From: Spirosoma panaciterrae DSM 21099
Lineage (GTDB): Bacteria > Bacteroidota > Bacteroidia > Cytophagales > Spirosomataceae
NCBI RefSeq assembly: GCF_000374025.1
Contig: NZ_KB893178.1
Span: 124,001-188,000, forward strand
Length of the DNA: 64,000 bases
Direction: 5' to 3'
Each line of letters opens with the position of its first letter. The first letter of the stretch is position 1. This document shows positions 9,354 through 17,809 of the stretch, piece by piece. The notes under the pieces were generated by a model. It saw nothing but the letters and a program-made list of their open reading frames with translations. It was not told the DNA's origin and made no database searches. The position numbers were made by a program, and so were the translations under genes.

Positions 9354-9568
9354 GGTAAACGGCTAAACACCTGACTTGTCAACTTACCAGGGATAACAAA
9401 TAAGCTGACAGCGTAAACCCCGTTCATCACACAGCGATTTTTACACCCTTAGCGCAGACGTCTACTTGTTGACACATACGCTATTCATCATCGTATACGA
9501 GTTGTTGTACTCACGAAGAAAGCTCCACAAGGATCGGTACAATATAGTAAGCCGCGATTAATCCTGGA

Positions 9569-9778
9569 TTAAAAACGCATACGGATACGCACACTGGTTC
9601 TGAACCGTATTGTGTTGATGGTAACCTGCAACTAAACCTACATCGGCCGTGATCCAGTATGCCGATCGATACGATCAGGGCAGTTGAGGTACCGACTGGA
9701 GAGGCAATAATCTATCCGCGAAAAATGACTAGCAGAAACGGTATCTGCTGACGGATTCTGAGCGTCAATTGGTAACAT
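9569..9778 (-). pseudogene. Frameshifted remnant of an outer-membrane barrel gene
   Basis: Reading the minus strand in several frames gives pieces that look like one decayed C-terminus. One frame begins at 9778 with MLPIDAQNPSADTVSASHFS. Another gives YWITADVGLVAGYHQ. A third gives NTIRFRTSVRIRMRF followed by the stop at 9569-9571. Alternating polar/hydrophobic strands and a terminal Phe are typical of outer-membrane beta-barrels. The pieces join only if at least two frameshifts are assumed, so this looks like a pseudogene fragment. I inferred it from translated appearance alone; chance open frames cannot be excluded. Confidence 0.4.
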
Positions 9779-9829
9779 GTCGTGGACTGATGCTTATATT
9801 TGGCCATAAATCGCCTAGTTTGCTTGCTT

Positions 9830-12800
9830 ATGACCGTTGGTGCAGACGCTACGTATCCACTCCCTCCTTCAACGCAACGATGGCAGCGTATGCTGGGTAT
9901 CCGGCCCGAGGAAGGCCGAACGGTAGGGTTATTTTTTATACACAACTTCCTGCTGGGTATTGGCACCATCCTGATTTATGTAGCAGCGAATGCCATCCTG
10001 CTCGAAAATCATCCCGAAACAAGTTTGCCGATTGCTTACCTGGCTTCGGCAGCCGCTATGATCGTGGTTGGACGAATCTATGCCTACTACGAACATCATC
10101 TGACGCTTCAAACGCTGGCTGCCCGCGTGCTGCTATCGGCAGTGGTCATGACCATAGTGGTGGGCGTTTTAGTCGTGGTTGGGCATTCGGTAACGGCTGC
10201 GGTGGCGATCATGACGGGCTACCGGATCATTTATCTGCTGACCAATCTTGAATTCTGGGGCGTATCGGCGGTCGTATTCGATACGCGCCAGAGTAAGCGG
10301 CTGTTTGGGGTGATCAGCTCGGGCGATATGCCTGCCAAAGCTTTAGGGGCTATTCTGGCGGCTCTGGTACATGCCCATGCAGACGTCTTGCGACTCCTAC
10401 TGGTGGCCTTTGGTGCCTTCATGGCCTCGCTCTATGTACTACGCCTAACCATTCAGTCGCACGATGTGCATGCACCCCACAGGTCAGATCGGGCGGTTGG
10501 GCGCGAGCCCTCCCGGCTCATTGGTAAACGCTTTGGTGGAAGCGAATTGATTTTTTATATGTGCCTGAGTCTGGCGATTCTGGCATCGGTAGCGACCGAA
10601 ATCGAGTACAACTTTTTCATCAACGTAAAACACCGCTTTCATGATCAGACCGACGTGATTCGGTATGTGAGTTATGTGCTGGCGTTGACCTATGGTATTG
10701 CCATGCTGGTCAAACTGATTATGTCGCGTAAAGTGCTGGACCGATTCGGGGTTCAGCGGTCTTTGCTGGTGTTGCCCTGGGTGGCTCTGGCCGGACTGGC
10801 CGGATTAGCCATTCTGCGGATGATGGCTGCTACCGAAACTGTATTGCTGGTGTATTTCTGTGCGCTCTATTTGCTGTTTGAGGTAGCCCGTCGGGCCTTG
10901 TTCGATCCTGTGTTTCTGGTATTGTTTCAGCCGCTCCTGCCCCCCCAGCGGTTGAAAGGACATACGCTGGCAAAAGGGCTCTATGAGCCTATTGGCCTGG
11001 GTATTGCTGGTCTGGTACTGTTTGTGTTGCATACAACCATTGAGTCAGGAGGGTCGCTGATCTGGATTGGTTTGTTGGCAGGGGCGGTCTGGCTACTGCG
11101 TCATACGTATACCCGGTATTTGTCTGAACTGAACGATGCGATTGGTCGGCGCTTTCTGGAACGCGACCAACTGGCGATGCCGACTGTAGCGCAGAAAAGC
11201 CTGATCGACCAACTGAAAAGTAACCGTACGGATGATGTTCTGACGGCAATAAGCTGGCTCGATCAGCATAAGCCTACCGAGCTGACAGCGCACATTCCGG
11301 CTCTGTTAACGCATGCAGAACCTGCCATACGGCGACGAACCCTGGTGACATTGACTCATTCCAGCCAGCCTACGCCCACGCGCCAGCTCATGCACATTGC
11401 TCTGACCGATCCGGAACCAACGCTTCGTCAGCAGGCGGCTTATCTGCTGGGGCGCCGGATCAACGTTGAAGCGGCAGAGCTGGCTCCATTGATTAATCAT
11501 ACCGACATTACGATTCGGCAAGGGGCTATCAAAGGAGTGCTGGAACTGAATCCGCATGATACAGCTGCTCAGCATAGCCTTACCCGACTCGCCAGCGATA
11601 CAGACCCGGCGCATCAGGAAATAGCGCTGAACCTGATTGGTACATTACGACTGACGAATTTTGCGTCTACCGTCAGAGCGCATTTGTCGAGCCCATATCC
11701 GACCATTGCCAAAACGGCCCTTTTGGCGGCAGGTCGTTTGAACGACGAAGCACTCACACAGTATTTGCTGCAACATCTGACCGACGAAACCATCGGTCGT
11801 ATTGTGGTGCAGTCGCTAAAAGCACAGGGGCCCGAACTCATCTCTGCGCTGAAGCGGGTTCGGCGGGCAACCATCGACCGGCTGGCCATACAACGGATAG
11901 CGGCTATTGGCGGTAGTATTAATACCCCCGAAAGTCGCCAGTTGCTGAACGGTCTGGCACAGGAGCCGGATTTGCTGATTCGGGGCGCAGCGCTTCGGGC
12001 GTTGCGCCGTTTTCCAAATGAACCTGCCGACGATGCTGTATTCCGGACGTTGATGCAGGAAGAAATATTGCTGGCCCAGCGTTTACTACATGGCAGCCTG
12101 ACTGAGCCTGGTTTGGCCAAAACCCTCGATTATGAACTGGCTGTTTTGCTTCAGCGCTTGTTTGACATCCTGACTCAGCTTTACGATTCAGAAACCATTG
12201 CCGGAGCCCGTATGGGTATCGGGCATCCAGCGCGTGAACGTCGGGCCAATGCGCTCGAAATGCTGGACAACCTGATTCCCCGCGCCACTTACCAAACCTT
12301 GCAGGTGCTGGTTGAGGAGTTGCCACGGTTTGAAAAAGTACAGATTCTGGATAAAGAGCTGGAAACCTTCGATGACTCTGAGTCGATTCGTGCCTTTATT
12401 CTTCGAAAAGGCGAAACGACATTTTCGGCCTGGACAATCAGTGAAGTTGTCCGAAACTTACCCGCCAGCGAGGCTCTGGCTGCCCTCGAATCCCTACAGG
12501 TTCGATTTACCTCCTTATCTCCTTTGCTTATGAGTCACTCCACCAATTCGGCTGATCAGATTGCCGCTTATGACCGGGTATTGCTGTTGTCGCAAACCCG
12601 GCTATTTGCCGATACGCCCGAAAATGTTCTGGCGAGCATCACACCCATTATGAAAGAAGAGCAATATGCTGCGGGTGCGCCTATTTTTCACAAAGGTGAT
12701 CTGGGCACGGGTATGTATGTGATTTATACGGGTGAGGTAGTGGTTCTGGATCGAGAGACCGAACTGGCGCGTTTTGGGCGGGGTGACTTCTTTGGGGAGT

Positions 12801-12985
12801 TGGCGCTGCTGGATACCGAAGCCCGTTCGGCAACGGTCGAAGCGGTTACGGATGTGCGGCTGCTGCGGATCGATCAGGATGATTTTTACGACCTGATGGA
12901 AGAGCGGGGCGAAATCCTGCGAAGCATCGTTCGGAGCCTGTCGGGCCGAATCCGGCGTCAGAATGAATTACTGGCCGCTAAATAA
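9830..12985 (+). CDS. Nucleotide transporter (Npt/NTT-like) - HEAT repeat - cyclic-nucleotide-binding fusion
   Basis: A 1051-residue membrane protein from the ATG at 9830 (an in-frame TTG lies 10 codons earlier). Residues about 25-430 form a polytopic domain with roughly 10-12 hydrophobic helices, resembling the ADP/ATP-translocase-like NTT/Npt1/Npt2 transporters (RPEEGRTVGLFFIHNFLLGIGTILIYVAANAILL at the start). Residues about 440-880 are soluble alpha-helical repeats of HEAT type (repeats such as PEPTLRQQAAYLLGR and TDITIRQGAIKGVLEL). Residues about 918-1040 are a Crp-like cyclic-nucleotide-binding domain with the phosphate cassette FGELALLDTEARSATV (about 988-1003, Arg 999 kept). The likely role is nucleotide or related transport gated by cAMP/cGMP. 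That is inferred from the architecture; the transported molecule is unknown. A histidine kinase follows 87 bases downstream. Confidence 0.85.
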   Translation: MTVGADATYPLPPSTQRWQRMLGIRPEEGRTVGLFFIHNFLLGIGTILIYVAANAILLENHPETSLPIAYLASAAAMIVVGRIYAYYEHHLTLQTLAARVLLSAVVMTIVVGVLVVVGHSVTAAVAIMTGYRIIYLLTNLEFWGVSAVVFDTRQSKRLFGVISSGDMPAKALGAILAALVHAHADVLRLLLVAFGAFMASLYVLRLTIQSHDVHAPHRSDRAVGREPSRLIGKRFGGSELIFYMCLSLAILASVATEIEYNFFINVKHRFHDQTDVIRYVSYVLALTYGIAMLVKLIMSRKVLDRFGVQRSLLVLPWVALAGLAGLAILRMMAATETVLLVYFCALYLLFEVARRALFDPVFLVLFQPLLPPQRLKGHTLAKGLYEPIGLGIAGLVLFVLHTTIESGGSLIWIGLLAGAVWLLRHTYTRYLSELNDAIGRRFLERDQLAMPTVAQKSLIDQLKSNRTDDVLTAISWLDQHKPTELTAHIPALLTHAEPAIRRRTLVTLTHSSQPTPTRQLMHIALTDPEPTLRQQAAYLLGRRINVEAAELAPLINHTDITIRQGAIKGVLELNPHDTAAQHSLTRLASDTDPAHQEIALNLIGTLRLTNFASTVRAHLSSPYPTIAKTALLAAGRLNDEALTQYLLQHLTDETIGRIVVQSLKAQGPELISALKRVRRATIDRLAIQRIAAIGGSINTPESRQLLNGLAQEPDLLIRGAALRALRRFPNEPADDAVFRTLMQEEILLAQRLLHGSLTEPGLAKTLDYELAVLLQRLFDILTQLYDSETIAGARMGIGHPARERRANALEMLDNLIPRATYQTLQVLVEELPRFEKVQILDKELETFDDSESIRAFILRKGETTFSAWTISEVVRNLPASEALAALESLQVRFTSLSPLLMSHSTNSADQIAAYDRVLLLSQTRLFADTPENVLASITPIMKEEQYAAGAPIFHKGDLGTGMYVIYTGEVVVLDRETELARFGRGDFFGELALLDTEARSATVEAVTDVRLLRIDQDDFYDLMEERGEILRSIVRSLSGRIRRQNELLAAK

Positions 12986-13072
12986 AATCAACAACCGATT
13001 TGGTAGATTTGACCGATGGTTAACGAACCGTAACTATCTGGTAAAAGGAATTCATCGTTAAAAAGCACCTAT

Positions 13073-14443
13073 ATGAACTGGTCGGATGGTGAATCATACA
13101 TAGCAGTCGGCATGGCTGTAGCCGTCATTCGGTATACTCGAAAACTACTGGAAACCGAAACACGACTGCCCAGGTGGGATGTATATTTCAAGAATATATG
13201 GCTTTCGGGGTTTGTGCTGATGGCACTCGGGGAGATATTTCCTGATCCCTGGCTCATCTGGTATCAACTCACCATTATTGGTTCTATTTACTATACCGTC
13301 TGGCAACTACCTGCGTTTCGGCCAGCAAAGATGCTGCTTCTGGGAATTGCTCCCTATTCGATCCTTATTGTCTTCAAGGATTTGCTTAAGCATCTGGCCC
13401 GGGCGTTTTATAAAACCAACAGCGACTACTTTGAAGTAGCCTCAACGTTTGCGTTCATTTGGCTGGTTACCTTTCTGTTTATCGCCAATAGCCAGAAAAA
13501 AGCGCTGGCGAAGGAACAGCTTGAACGCGAAAAAGAAGCGGAACAACGGCGTATCATTGAGGCTAAAAAGAATGAACTGGAGTATCTGGTTGCCGAACGG
13601 ACAGCCGAAATTACCCGGCAAAAAGAAGAGCTTGAGCAAGCACTGGTCGAATTGAAAGCTACCCAAAGCCAACTGATTCATAGTGAAAAAATGGCCAGCC
13701 TGGGGGAGCTGACGGCAGGGATTGCCCACGAGATTCAGAACCCACTCAATTTTGTCAATAATTTCTCCGAAGTCAGCATCGAGTTGATCGATGAATTGAG
13801 CGAAGAACAGGCGAAAGATGACCGCGATGCAGAACTGGAAGCTGAACTGCTAACCGATCTGAAACAAAATCTTCAGAAAATCACCCAGCATGGCAACCGG
13901 GCGGCCTCCATCGTAAAAGGGATGCTTCAGCATTCGCGGGCCAGCACCGGGCAGCGTGAGGCAACGGATCTGAACGCCCTGGCCGACGAGTACCTGCGTC
14001 TGGCCTATCACGGCTTACGGGCCAAAGACAAAACCTTCAACGCTCAACTCAAAACGGATCTGGATGCTTCGTTGGGCACTATCAGTGTAATCCCGCAGGA
14101 TATAGGCCGGGTTTTACTCAACTTGTTTACCAATGCTTTTTATGCCGTTCACCAGCGCCAGAAAAAAGGAGGAGACCCAGCCTATCAGCCAACGGTAACC
14201 GTTCGGACCCGATGCGATGGCGACGAAGCGGTTATTTCGGTGAGCGACAACGGTACAGGTATACCCGAAGAGCTTCAATCGAAAATCTTCCAGCCTTTTT
14301 TTACAACCAAACCGACTGGCGAGGGCACCGGCCTTGGTCTGTCGCTGGCGTATGATATTGTCACAAAAGGGCATAATGGCGCCATGACGGTCGAAAGTAA
14401 AGAAGGTGAAGGAACAACCTTTACCATAGCCTTACCAGCCTAG
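13073..14443 (+). CDS. Membrane sensor histidine kinase
   Basis: A 456-residue histidine kinase. The N-terminal part has about four hydrophobic segments between residues 45 and 138 and little periplasmic loop. Then comes a strongly charged coiled coil (about 141-205, EREKEAEQRR..KKNELEYLVAERTAEI). The dimerisation/phosphoacceptor box is ASLGELTAGIAHEIQNPLNFVNNF, with phospho-His 219. The ATPase has the N box (GRVLLNLFTNAFYAV), G1 (VSDNGTGIP) and G2 (GEGTGLGLSLAYDI). There is no receiver domain and no response regulator beside it, so it is an orphan. It lies directly downstream of the cNMP-binding transporter fusion and may share its transcript. Confidence 0.93.
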   Translation: MNWSDGESYIAVGMAVAVIRYTRKLLETETRLPRWDVYFKNIWLSGFVLMALGEIFPDPWLIWYQLTIIGSIYYTVWQLPAFRPAKMLLLGIAPYSILIVFKDLLKHLARAFYKTNSDYFEVASTFAFIWLVTFLFIANSQKKALAKEQLEREKEAEQRRIIEAKKNELEYLVAERTAEITRQKEELEQALVELKATQSQLIHSEKMASLGELTAGIAHEIQNPLNFVNNFSEVSIELIDELSEEQAKDDRDAELEAELLTDLKQNLQKITQHGNRAASIVKGMLQHSRASTGQREATDLNALADEYLRLAYHGLRAKDKTFNAQLKTDLDASLGTISVIPQDIGRVLLNLFTNAFYAVHQRQKKGGDPAYQPTVTVRTRCDGDEAVISVSDNGTGIPEELQSKIFQPFFTTKPTGEGTGLGLSLAYDIVTKGHNGAMTVESKEGEGTTFTIALPA

Positions 14444-14472
14444 CCCCGAATGAGTCGCTAATGGTTGGATGA

Positions 14473-15630
14473 TCAGGGCTTTAGAACCACTTTGGTGCAG
14501 TCGTCCTCCTTATTTTTAAAAAGCTCGTAGGCGCGGGACGCTTCGGACAGAGGCAGGATATGCGAGATAATATCGTCGAGCACCACTTTGCCCTGAACAA
14601 CCAAGTCTAGTAGGTGGTCGATATTTTTATGAACAAAAGACTGGCCTGTACGGATCGTAATGCCTTTATCGAATACGCGGCCAATGGGAAAATTGTCGGT
14701 TGGACTGCCATACACACCCACCACCGACACGATACCCCCGCGACGAACGGCCCGAAAGCATAACTCCAGCACTTTGGTAGTGCCTTTCTCCAGGTTGATA
14801 ACGGCTTTGGCTTTTTCGAGCAGCGACCGATTAGCCTCCATCCCTACGGCGTCGACACAAACATCCGCTCCCCGGCCTCCCGTCATGGAGCGGATCGCTT
14901 CCACCACATCGACATCGTCGGGATTAAGGGTTTCGACTTTATTGACCCGATGGGCACGCTCTAACCGATAATTGAGCGGGTCGATGGCAATAACCCGGCC
15001 TGCGCCCTGTATCCAGGCCGATTTTTGCGCCATAAGCCCTACTGGCCCCGATCCGAAGATGGCTACTGTTTCGCCCCCTTTCAACTCACCCCATTCGATG
15101 GCACTCCAGCCGGTTGGGAAAATATCGGTCAGAAAAAGCACCTGTTCATCTTTCAACGATTCGGGTACATGCCGAAGTCCATAATCGGCATAGGGCACGC
15201 GGACGTACTCGGCCTGACCACCATTATAGCCACCATACAGGTCCGTATAACCAAACAGGCCGCCCCCTTTTTCGCTAAGCAGCCCACCATCGGGTCCATA
15301 ATGTTTATGGTTTGAGTTTTCGCACTGCATCTGTAGGTTTTGCTGGCAGAAAAAACAGTGTCCGCAGGCAATGGTAAAAGGAACGACCACGCGATCGCCT
15401 TTTTTCAGGTTCGTGACGCCCGTACCAACCTCTTCTACAATGCCCATAAACTCATGGCCGATCACCTCATTTTCCAGTTGAGGAATAAACCCATCGTAAA
15501 TGTGCAGGTCGGAGCCGCAGATGGCGGTGGATGTTACGCGAATCAACGCATCGCGGGAATCTTCAATGCGCGGATCGGCGGTGTTTTCAACGCGGATATC
15601 GCCAATTTTGTGAAATACGGCTGCTCTCAT
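14473..15630 (-). CDS. Zinc-dependent alcohol dehydrogenase (formaldehyde dehydrogenase-like)
   Basis: A 385-residue medium-chain NAD(P)-dependent alcohol dehydrogenase. The catalytic zinc site is formed by Cys 38 (AICGSDLHIYDG) and the GHEF motif (His 59, Glu 60). The structural zinc is bound by Cys 89, 92, 95 and 103 (ACGHCFFCQQNLQMQC). The Rossmann loop is VAIFGSGPVGLMA. The overall sequence, with PFTIACGHCFFC and DIFPTGWSA, resembles the glutathione-independent formaldehyde dehydrogenase/threonine dehydrogenase-like group. Substrate is not certain. It stands alone, converging on the histidine kinase gene and divergent from the cytochrome-sugar dehydrogenase gene. Confidence 0.92.
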   Translation of the reverse strand: MRAAVFHKIGDIRVENTADPRIEDSRDALIRVTSTAICGSDLHIYDGFIPQLENEVIGHEFMGIVEEVGTGVTNLKKGDRVVVPFTIACGHCFFCQQNLQMQCENSNHKHYGPDGGLLSEKGGGLFGYTDLYGGYNGGQAEYVRVPYADYGLRHVPESLKDEQVLFLTDIFPTGWSAIEWGELKGGETVAIFGSGPVGLMAQKSAWIQGAGRVIAIDPLNYRLERAHRVNKVETLNPDDVDVVEAIRSMTGGRGADVCVDAVGMEANRSLLEKAKAVINLEKGTTKVLELCFRAVRRGGIVSVVGVYGSPTDNFPIGRVFDKGITIRTGQSFVHKNIDHLLDLVVQGKVVLDDIISHILPLSEASRAYELFKNKEDDCTKVVLKP

Positions 15631-15839
15631 CTGATTGATTGAAAAGAAAACGTTGAGGCTGTAAGCTATCTATGTGTTAACTTAGCTCGACCGGGTTTGT
15701 TGACGTGATACCGGGTAAACCGATCCAAAATCGGCCAGAATAGCCTTATTGTGAGCACATGGTCCGCAGGTGCATTGTACCACGCTAAAAGTCAATGATT
15801 CTAATCCAGATCGAATCCATCTTTCTCAACAGCTTATTT

Positions 15840-17270
15840 ATGAAACGGAGATTGTCTGCCGCATCGCCATGCCTCAACTTGCTCCTGGGGTTCATTTCCT
15901 TTCTGGTTATTCCTGATTATTCGTTGGCCCAGACTGGAGCGGAGGTTTACAAAACCTACTGTGCCGGATGTCATGGAGCGCAATTGCAGGGTAGTGTGGC
16001 ACCTGCGCTTCTTAAAAAAGACTGGAAACACGGTGGGGATCGTGCTTCGTTGCTGACTACTATTCGAAAAGGGGTTCCCGCAACCGAGATGATCAAGTGG
16101 GAGGGTGTTCTTTCGGAGAAACAGATTGAGGCTGTTGTCGACTACATTCTTAAAGCCCAGACATCGCCGGAACTTGTAAAAAATAACGAGTTGCCGCTGA
16201 AGGTACAGACAAAGCGTTATACGCTGACGATCGAGAAACTGATTACGCAGGGATTGAACGGCCCTTGGGGAATTGAGTTTACCGACGCTACACACGCACT
16301 CATCACAGGCAAGACAGGAGAGCTTTACTGGATGGTAAATGGCCAACTGGACGCCCGGAAAATTACCGGCCTGCCGCATGTATATGGCTATGATATGGTC
16401 GGTGGATTGATGGATCTGGCAATCGATCTTGATTATGCCAAAAACGGCTGGGTTTATCTGGCCTTTAGTCATAACTCACAAAACAGCTCCGACAAGAAAA
16501 CGCCAGGCATGACCAAGATTGTACGGGGAAAAGTGCGTGACTACCAGTGGGTCGACGAACAAACTTTATTTCAGGTTCCAGACTCGCTTCAGGTTAGCGG
16601 AGGTACGCGTTGGGGGTGTCGGTTCCTGTTCGATAAAAAAGGCTATCTCTACTTTACAATTGGGGATATGAACCGCGCCCAGGATTCGCAGATATTGTCG
16701 CGGCCGTCCGGGAAAATTTACCGAATCAATAGCGACGGCTCCATTCCGACCGATAATCCGCTGTATGGGAAAGAGCAGTACTTGCAGGCAATATACAGTT
16801 GGGGTAACCGCAATGTGGAAGGTTTGGCACAGCATCCTGTCACGGGTGTGATCTATGCGAGTGAGCATGGTCCACAAGGGGGCGATGAACTCAATATTCT
16901 GAAGAAAGGAGCGAATTATGGATGGCCAGTAATCACCTACGGAATCGATTATAACGGTAAGGTTATTTCCAATGAGACGCATAAGGAAGGAATGGAGCAG
17001 CCGATTACGTACTGGACCCCTTCGATTGCGGTATGCCCTATTGAGTTTGTCACCAGTCCCCGGTTTTCGCGATGGCAGAATGACCTATTAGTGGGGACCT
17101 TAAAATTTGAAGAGCTACGCCGACTGGTTATTGATGGCGATCGGGTTGTTGAGCAGGAGGTGTTACTGAAAGGATATGGGCGAGTGCGGGATTTGAAGAT
17201 GGGACCCGATGGTGCTTTATATGTGCTGACCAATACCCCCGATGCCCTGCTTCGTATCACACCAAAGTGA
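15840..17270 (+). CDS. Secreted cytochrome c - PQQ sugar dehydrogenase fusion
   Basis: A 476-residue exported protein. The ATG at 15840 begins a normal signal peptide (MKRRLSAAS..LLLGFISFLVIPDYSLAQ). The mature N-terminus is a monohaem cytochrome c domain, with CAGCHG at Cys 41, Cys 44 and His 45 and a probable Met ligand in TEMIKWEGVLS. The rest, about residues 130-476, is a six-bladed beta-propeller of the GSDH/sorbosone type (LTQGLNGPWGIEFTD.., GYDMVGGLMDLAID, NVEGLAQHPVTGVIYASEHGPQGGDELNIL, NYGWPVITYG). It probably oxidises an aldose or related sugar in the periplasm with PQQ and hands electrons to its own haem. PQQ synthesis genes are not in the window. Confidence 0.9.
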   Translation: MKRRLSAASPCLNLLLGFISFLVIPDYSLAQTGAEVYKTYCAGCHGAQLQGSVAPALLKKDWKHGGDRASLLTTIRKGVPATEMIKWEGVLSEKQIEAVVDYILKAQTSPELVKNNELPLKVQTKRYTLTIEKLITQGLNGPWGIEFTDATHALITGKTGELYWMVNGQLDARKITGLPHVYGYDMVGGLMDLAIDLDYAKNGWVYLAFSHNSQNSSDKKTPGMTKIVRGKVRDYQWVDEQTLFQVPDSLQVSGGTRWGCRFLFDKKGYLYFTIGDMNRAQDSQILSRPSGKIYRINSDGSIPTDNPLYGKEQYLQAIYSWGNRNVEGLAQHPVTGVIYASEHGPQGGDELNILKKGANYGWPVITYGIDYNGKVISNETHKEGMEQPITYWTPSIAVCPIEFVTSPRFSRWQNDLLVGTLKFEELRRLVIDGDRVVEQEVLLKGYGRVRDLKMGPDGALYVLTNTPDALLRITPK

Positions 17271-17405
17271 TAAATCTTCTGATTCGTATGTAGTTAGGCC
17301 GGAAATTGATAACAAAAACTTAACATTGGGCTTTTGTTTGTAGCTTTTTTTTCGTATTTCTTTGTAGATTTTTTTATTACCTTCTGGCACTACAAAAACA
17401 CAGAA

Positions 17406-17636
17406 ATGAAAGCTAAGAAAAAGGAACTTGCCGAGTCGATTGCTACATCTATCGAAGCAAAATTAACGGAATCGGCTGCTTCGTCGAAGAAATTCAAAAA
17501 AGCCATTGAGAAATCGGCCGACAAACTGGCAAAAAAACTGGTGAAACTGTACAAGAAAGCCGATAAGAAAAGTCAGCCTAAAGCGAAGACGACTTCCAAA
17601 GTAAAAAAAGTGAAGTCTGCTGCAGCAGCTGCTTAA
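17406..17636 (+). CDS. Small lysine-rich histone-like protein
   Basis: A 76-residue protein that is about one third Lys and rich in Ala and Ser. The first 50 residues could form one amphipathic helix or coiled coil (ELAESIATSIEAKLTESAAS, then KKFKKAIEKSADKLAKKLVKLYKK). The tail is a basic, disordered KKSQPKAK..VKKVKSAAAAA. This is the look of histone H1/Hc1-like nucleoid proteins, but I do not recognise a specific family. The ATG at 17406 is chosen because upstream in-frame sequence is T-rich and non-coding in character. The gene is isolated between an upstream sugar dehydrogenase and a large palindrome. Confidence 0.65.
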   Translation: MKAKKKELAESIATSIEAKLTESAASSKKFKKAIEKSADKLAKKLVKLYKKADKKSQPKAKTTSKVKKVKSAAAAA

Positions 17637-17655
17637 GGTGATTTATAAGGCTTGA

Positions 17656-17675
17656 TTTTTGTCATTTTGACGAAG
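17656..17675. repeat. Degenerate copy of the GTCATGCTGACGAAGG repeat
   Basis: The sequence TTTTTGTCATTTTGACGAAG resembles the outer part of the arms of the large palindrome at 30846-30930 (TTTGTCATGCTGACGAAG). It is probably an eroded member of the same dispersed repeat family. Confidence 0.45.
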
Positions 17676-17703
17676 CTATTTACAATACGAAGCCAAGATC
17701 AGT

Positions 17704-17790
17704 CTACGGATTACCGCTAACCCCCTAAAGGACACTTAAGTCGAATATAGCGAGGCAGAGCCCCTTTAGGGGGTTGGGAGTAATCCGTAA
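17704..17790. repeat. Long inverted repeat between convergent genes
   Basis: Arms 17704-17731 and 17763-17790 (about 28 bases, roughly 5 mismatches) enclose a 31-base loop. The inner core ACCCCCTAAAGG is perfectly paired. It lies between the lysine-rich gene (+) and the phytase gene (-), so it can serve as a terminator for both. Its length exceeds a normal terminator and suggests a dispersed palindromic element. Confidence 0.65.
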
Positions 17791-17809
17791 GCTAAGTTGA
17801 AACAGTTTC

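Larger units (their letters stand above)
9148..9829. other. Long intergenic region upstream of sucA
   Basis: About 680 bases without an intact gene. It contains the sucA promoter, an orphan terminator, and decayed coding sequence of an outer-membrane protein on the minus strand (see the separate entries). Nothing resembling tRNA or a known riboswitch is visible. The remaining sequence 9354-9568 looks non-coding. Confidence 0.5.

Noticed and set aside
11614..12120. A 168-residue minus-strand frame inside the HEAT region
   Set aside because: Antisense shadow; composition rich in Arg and Ser, with no recognisable domain.
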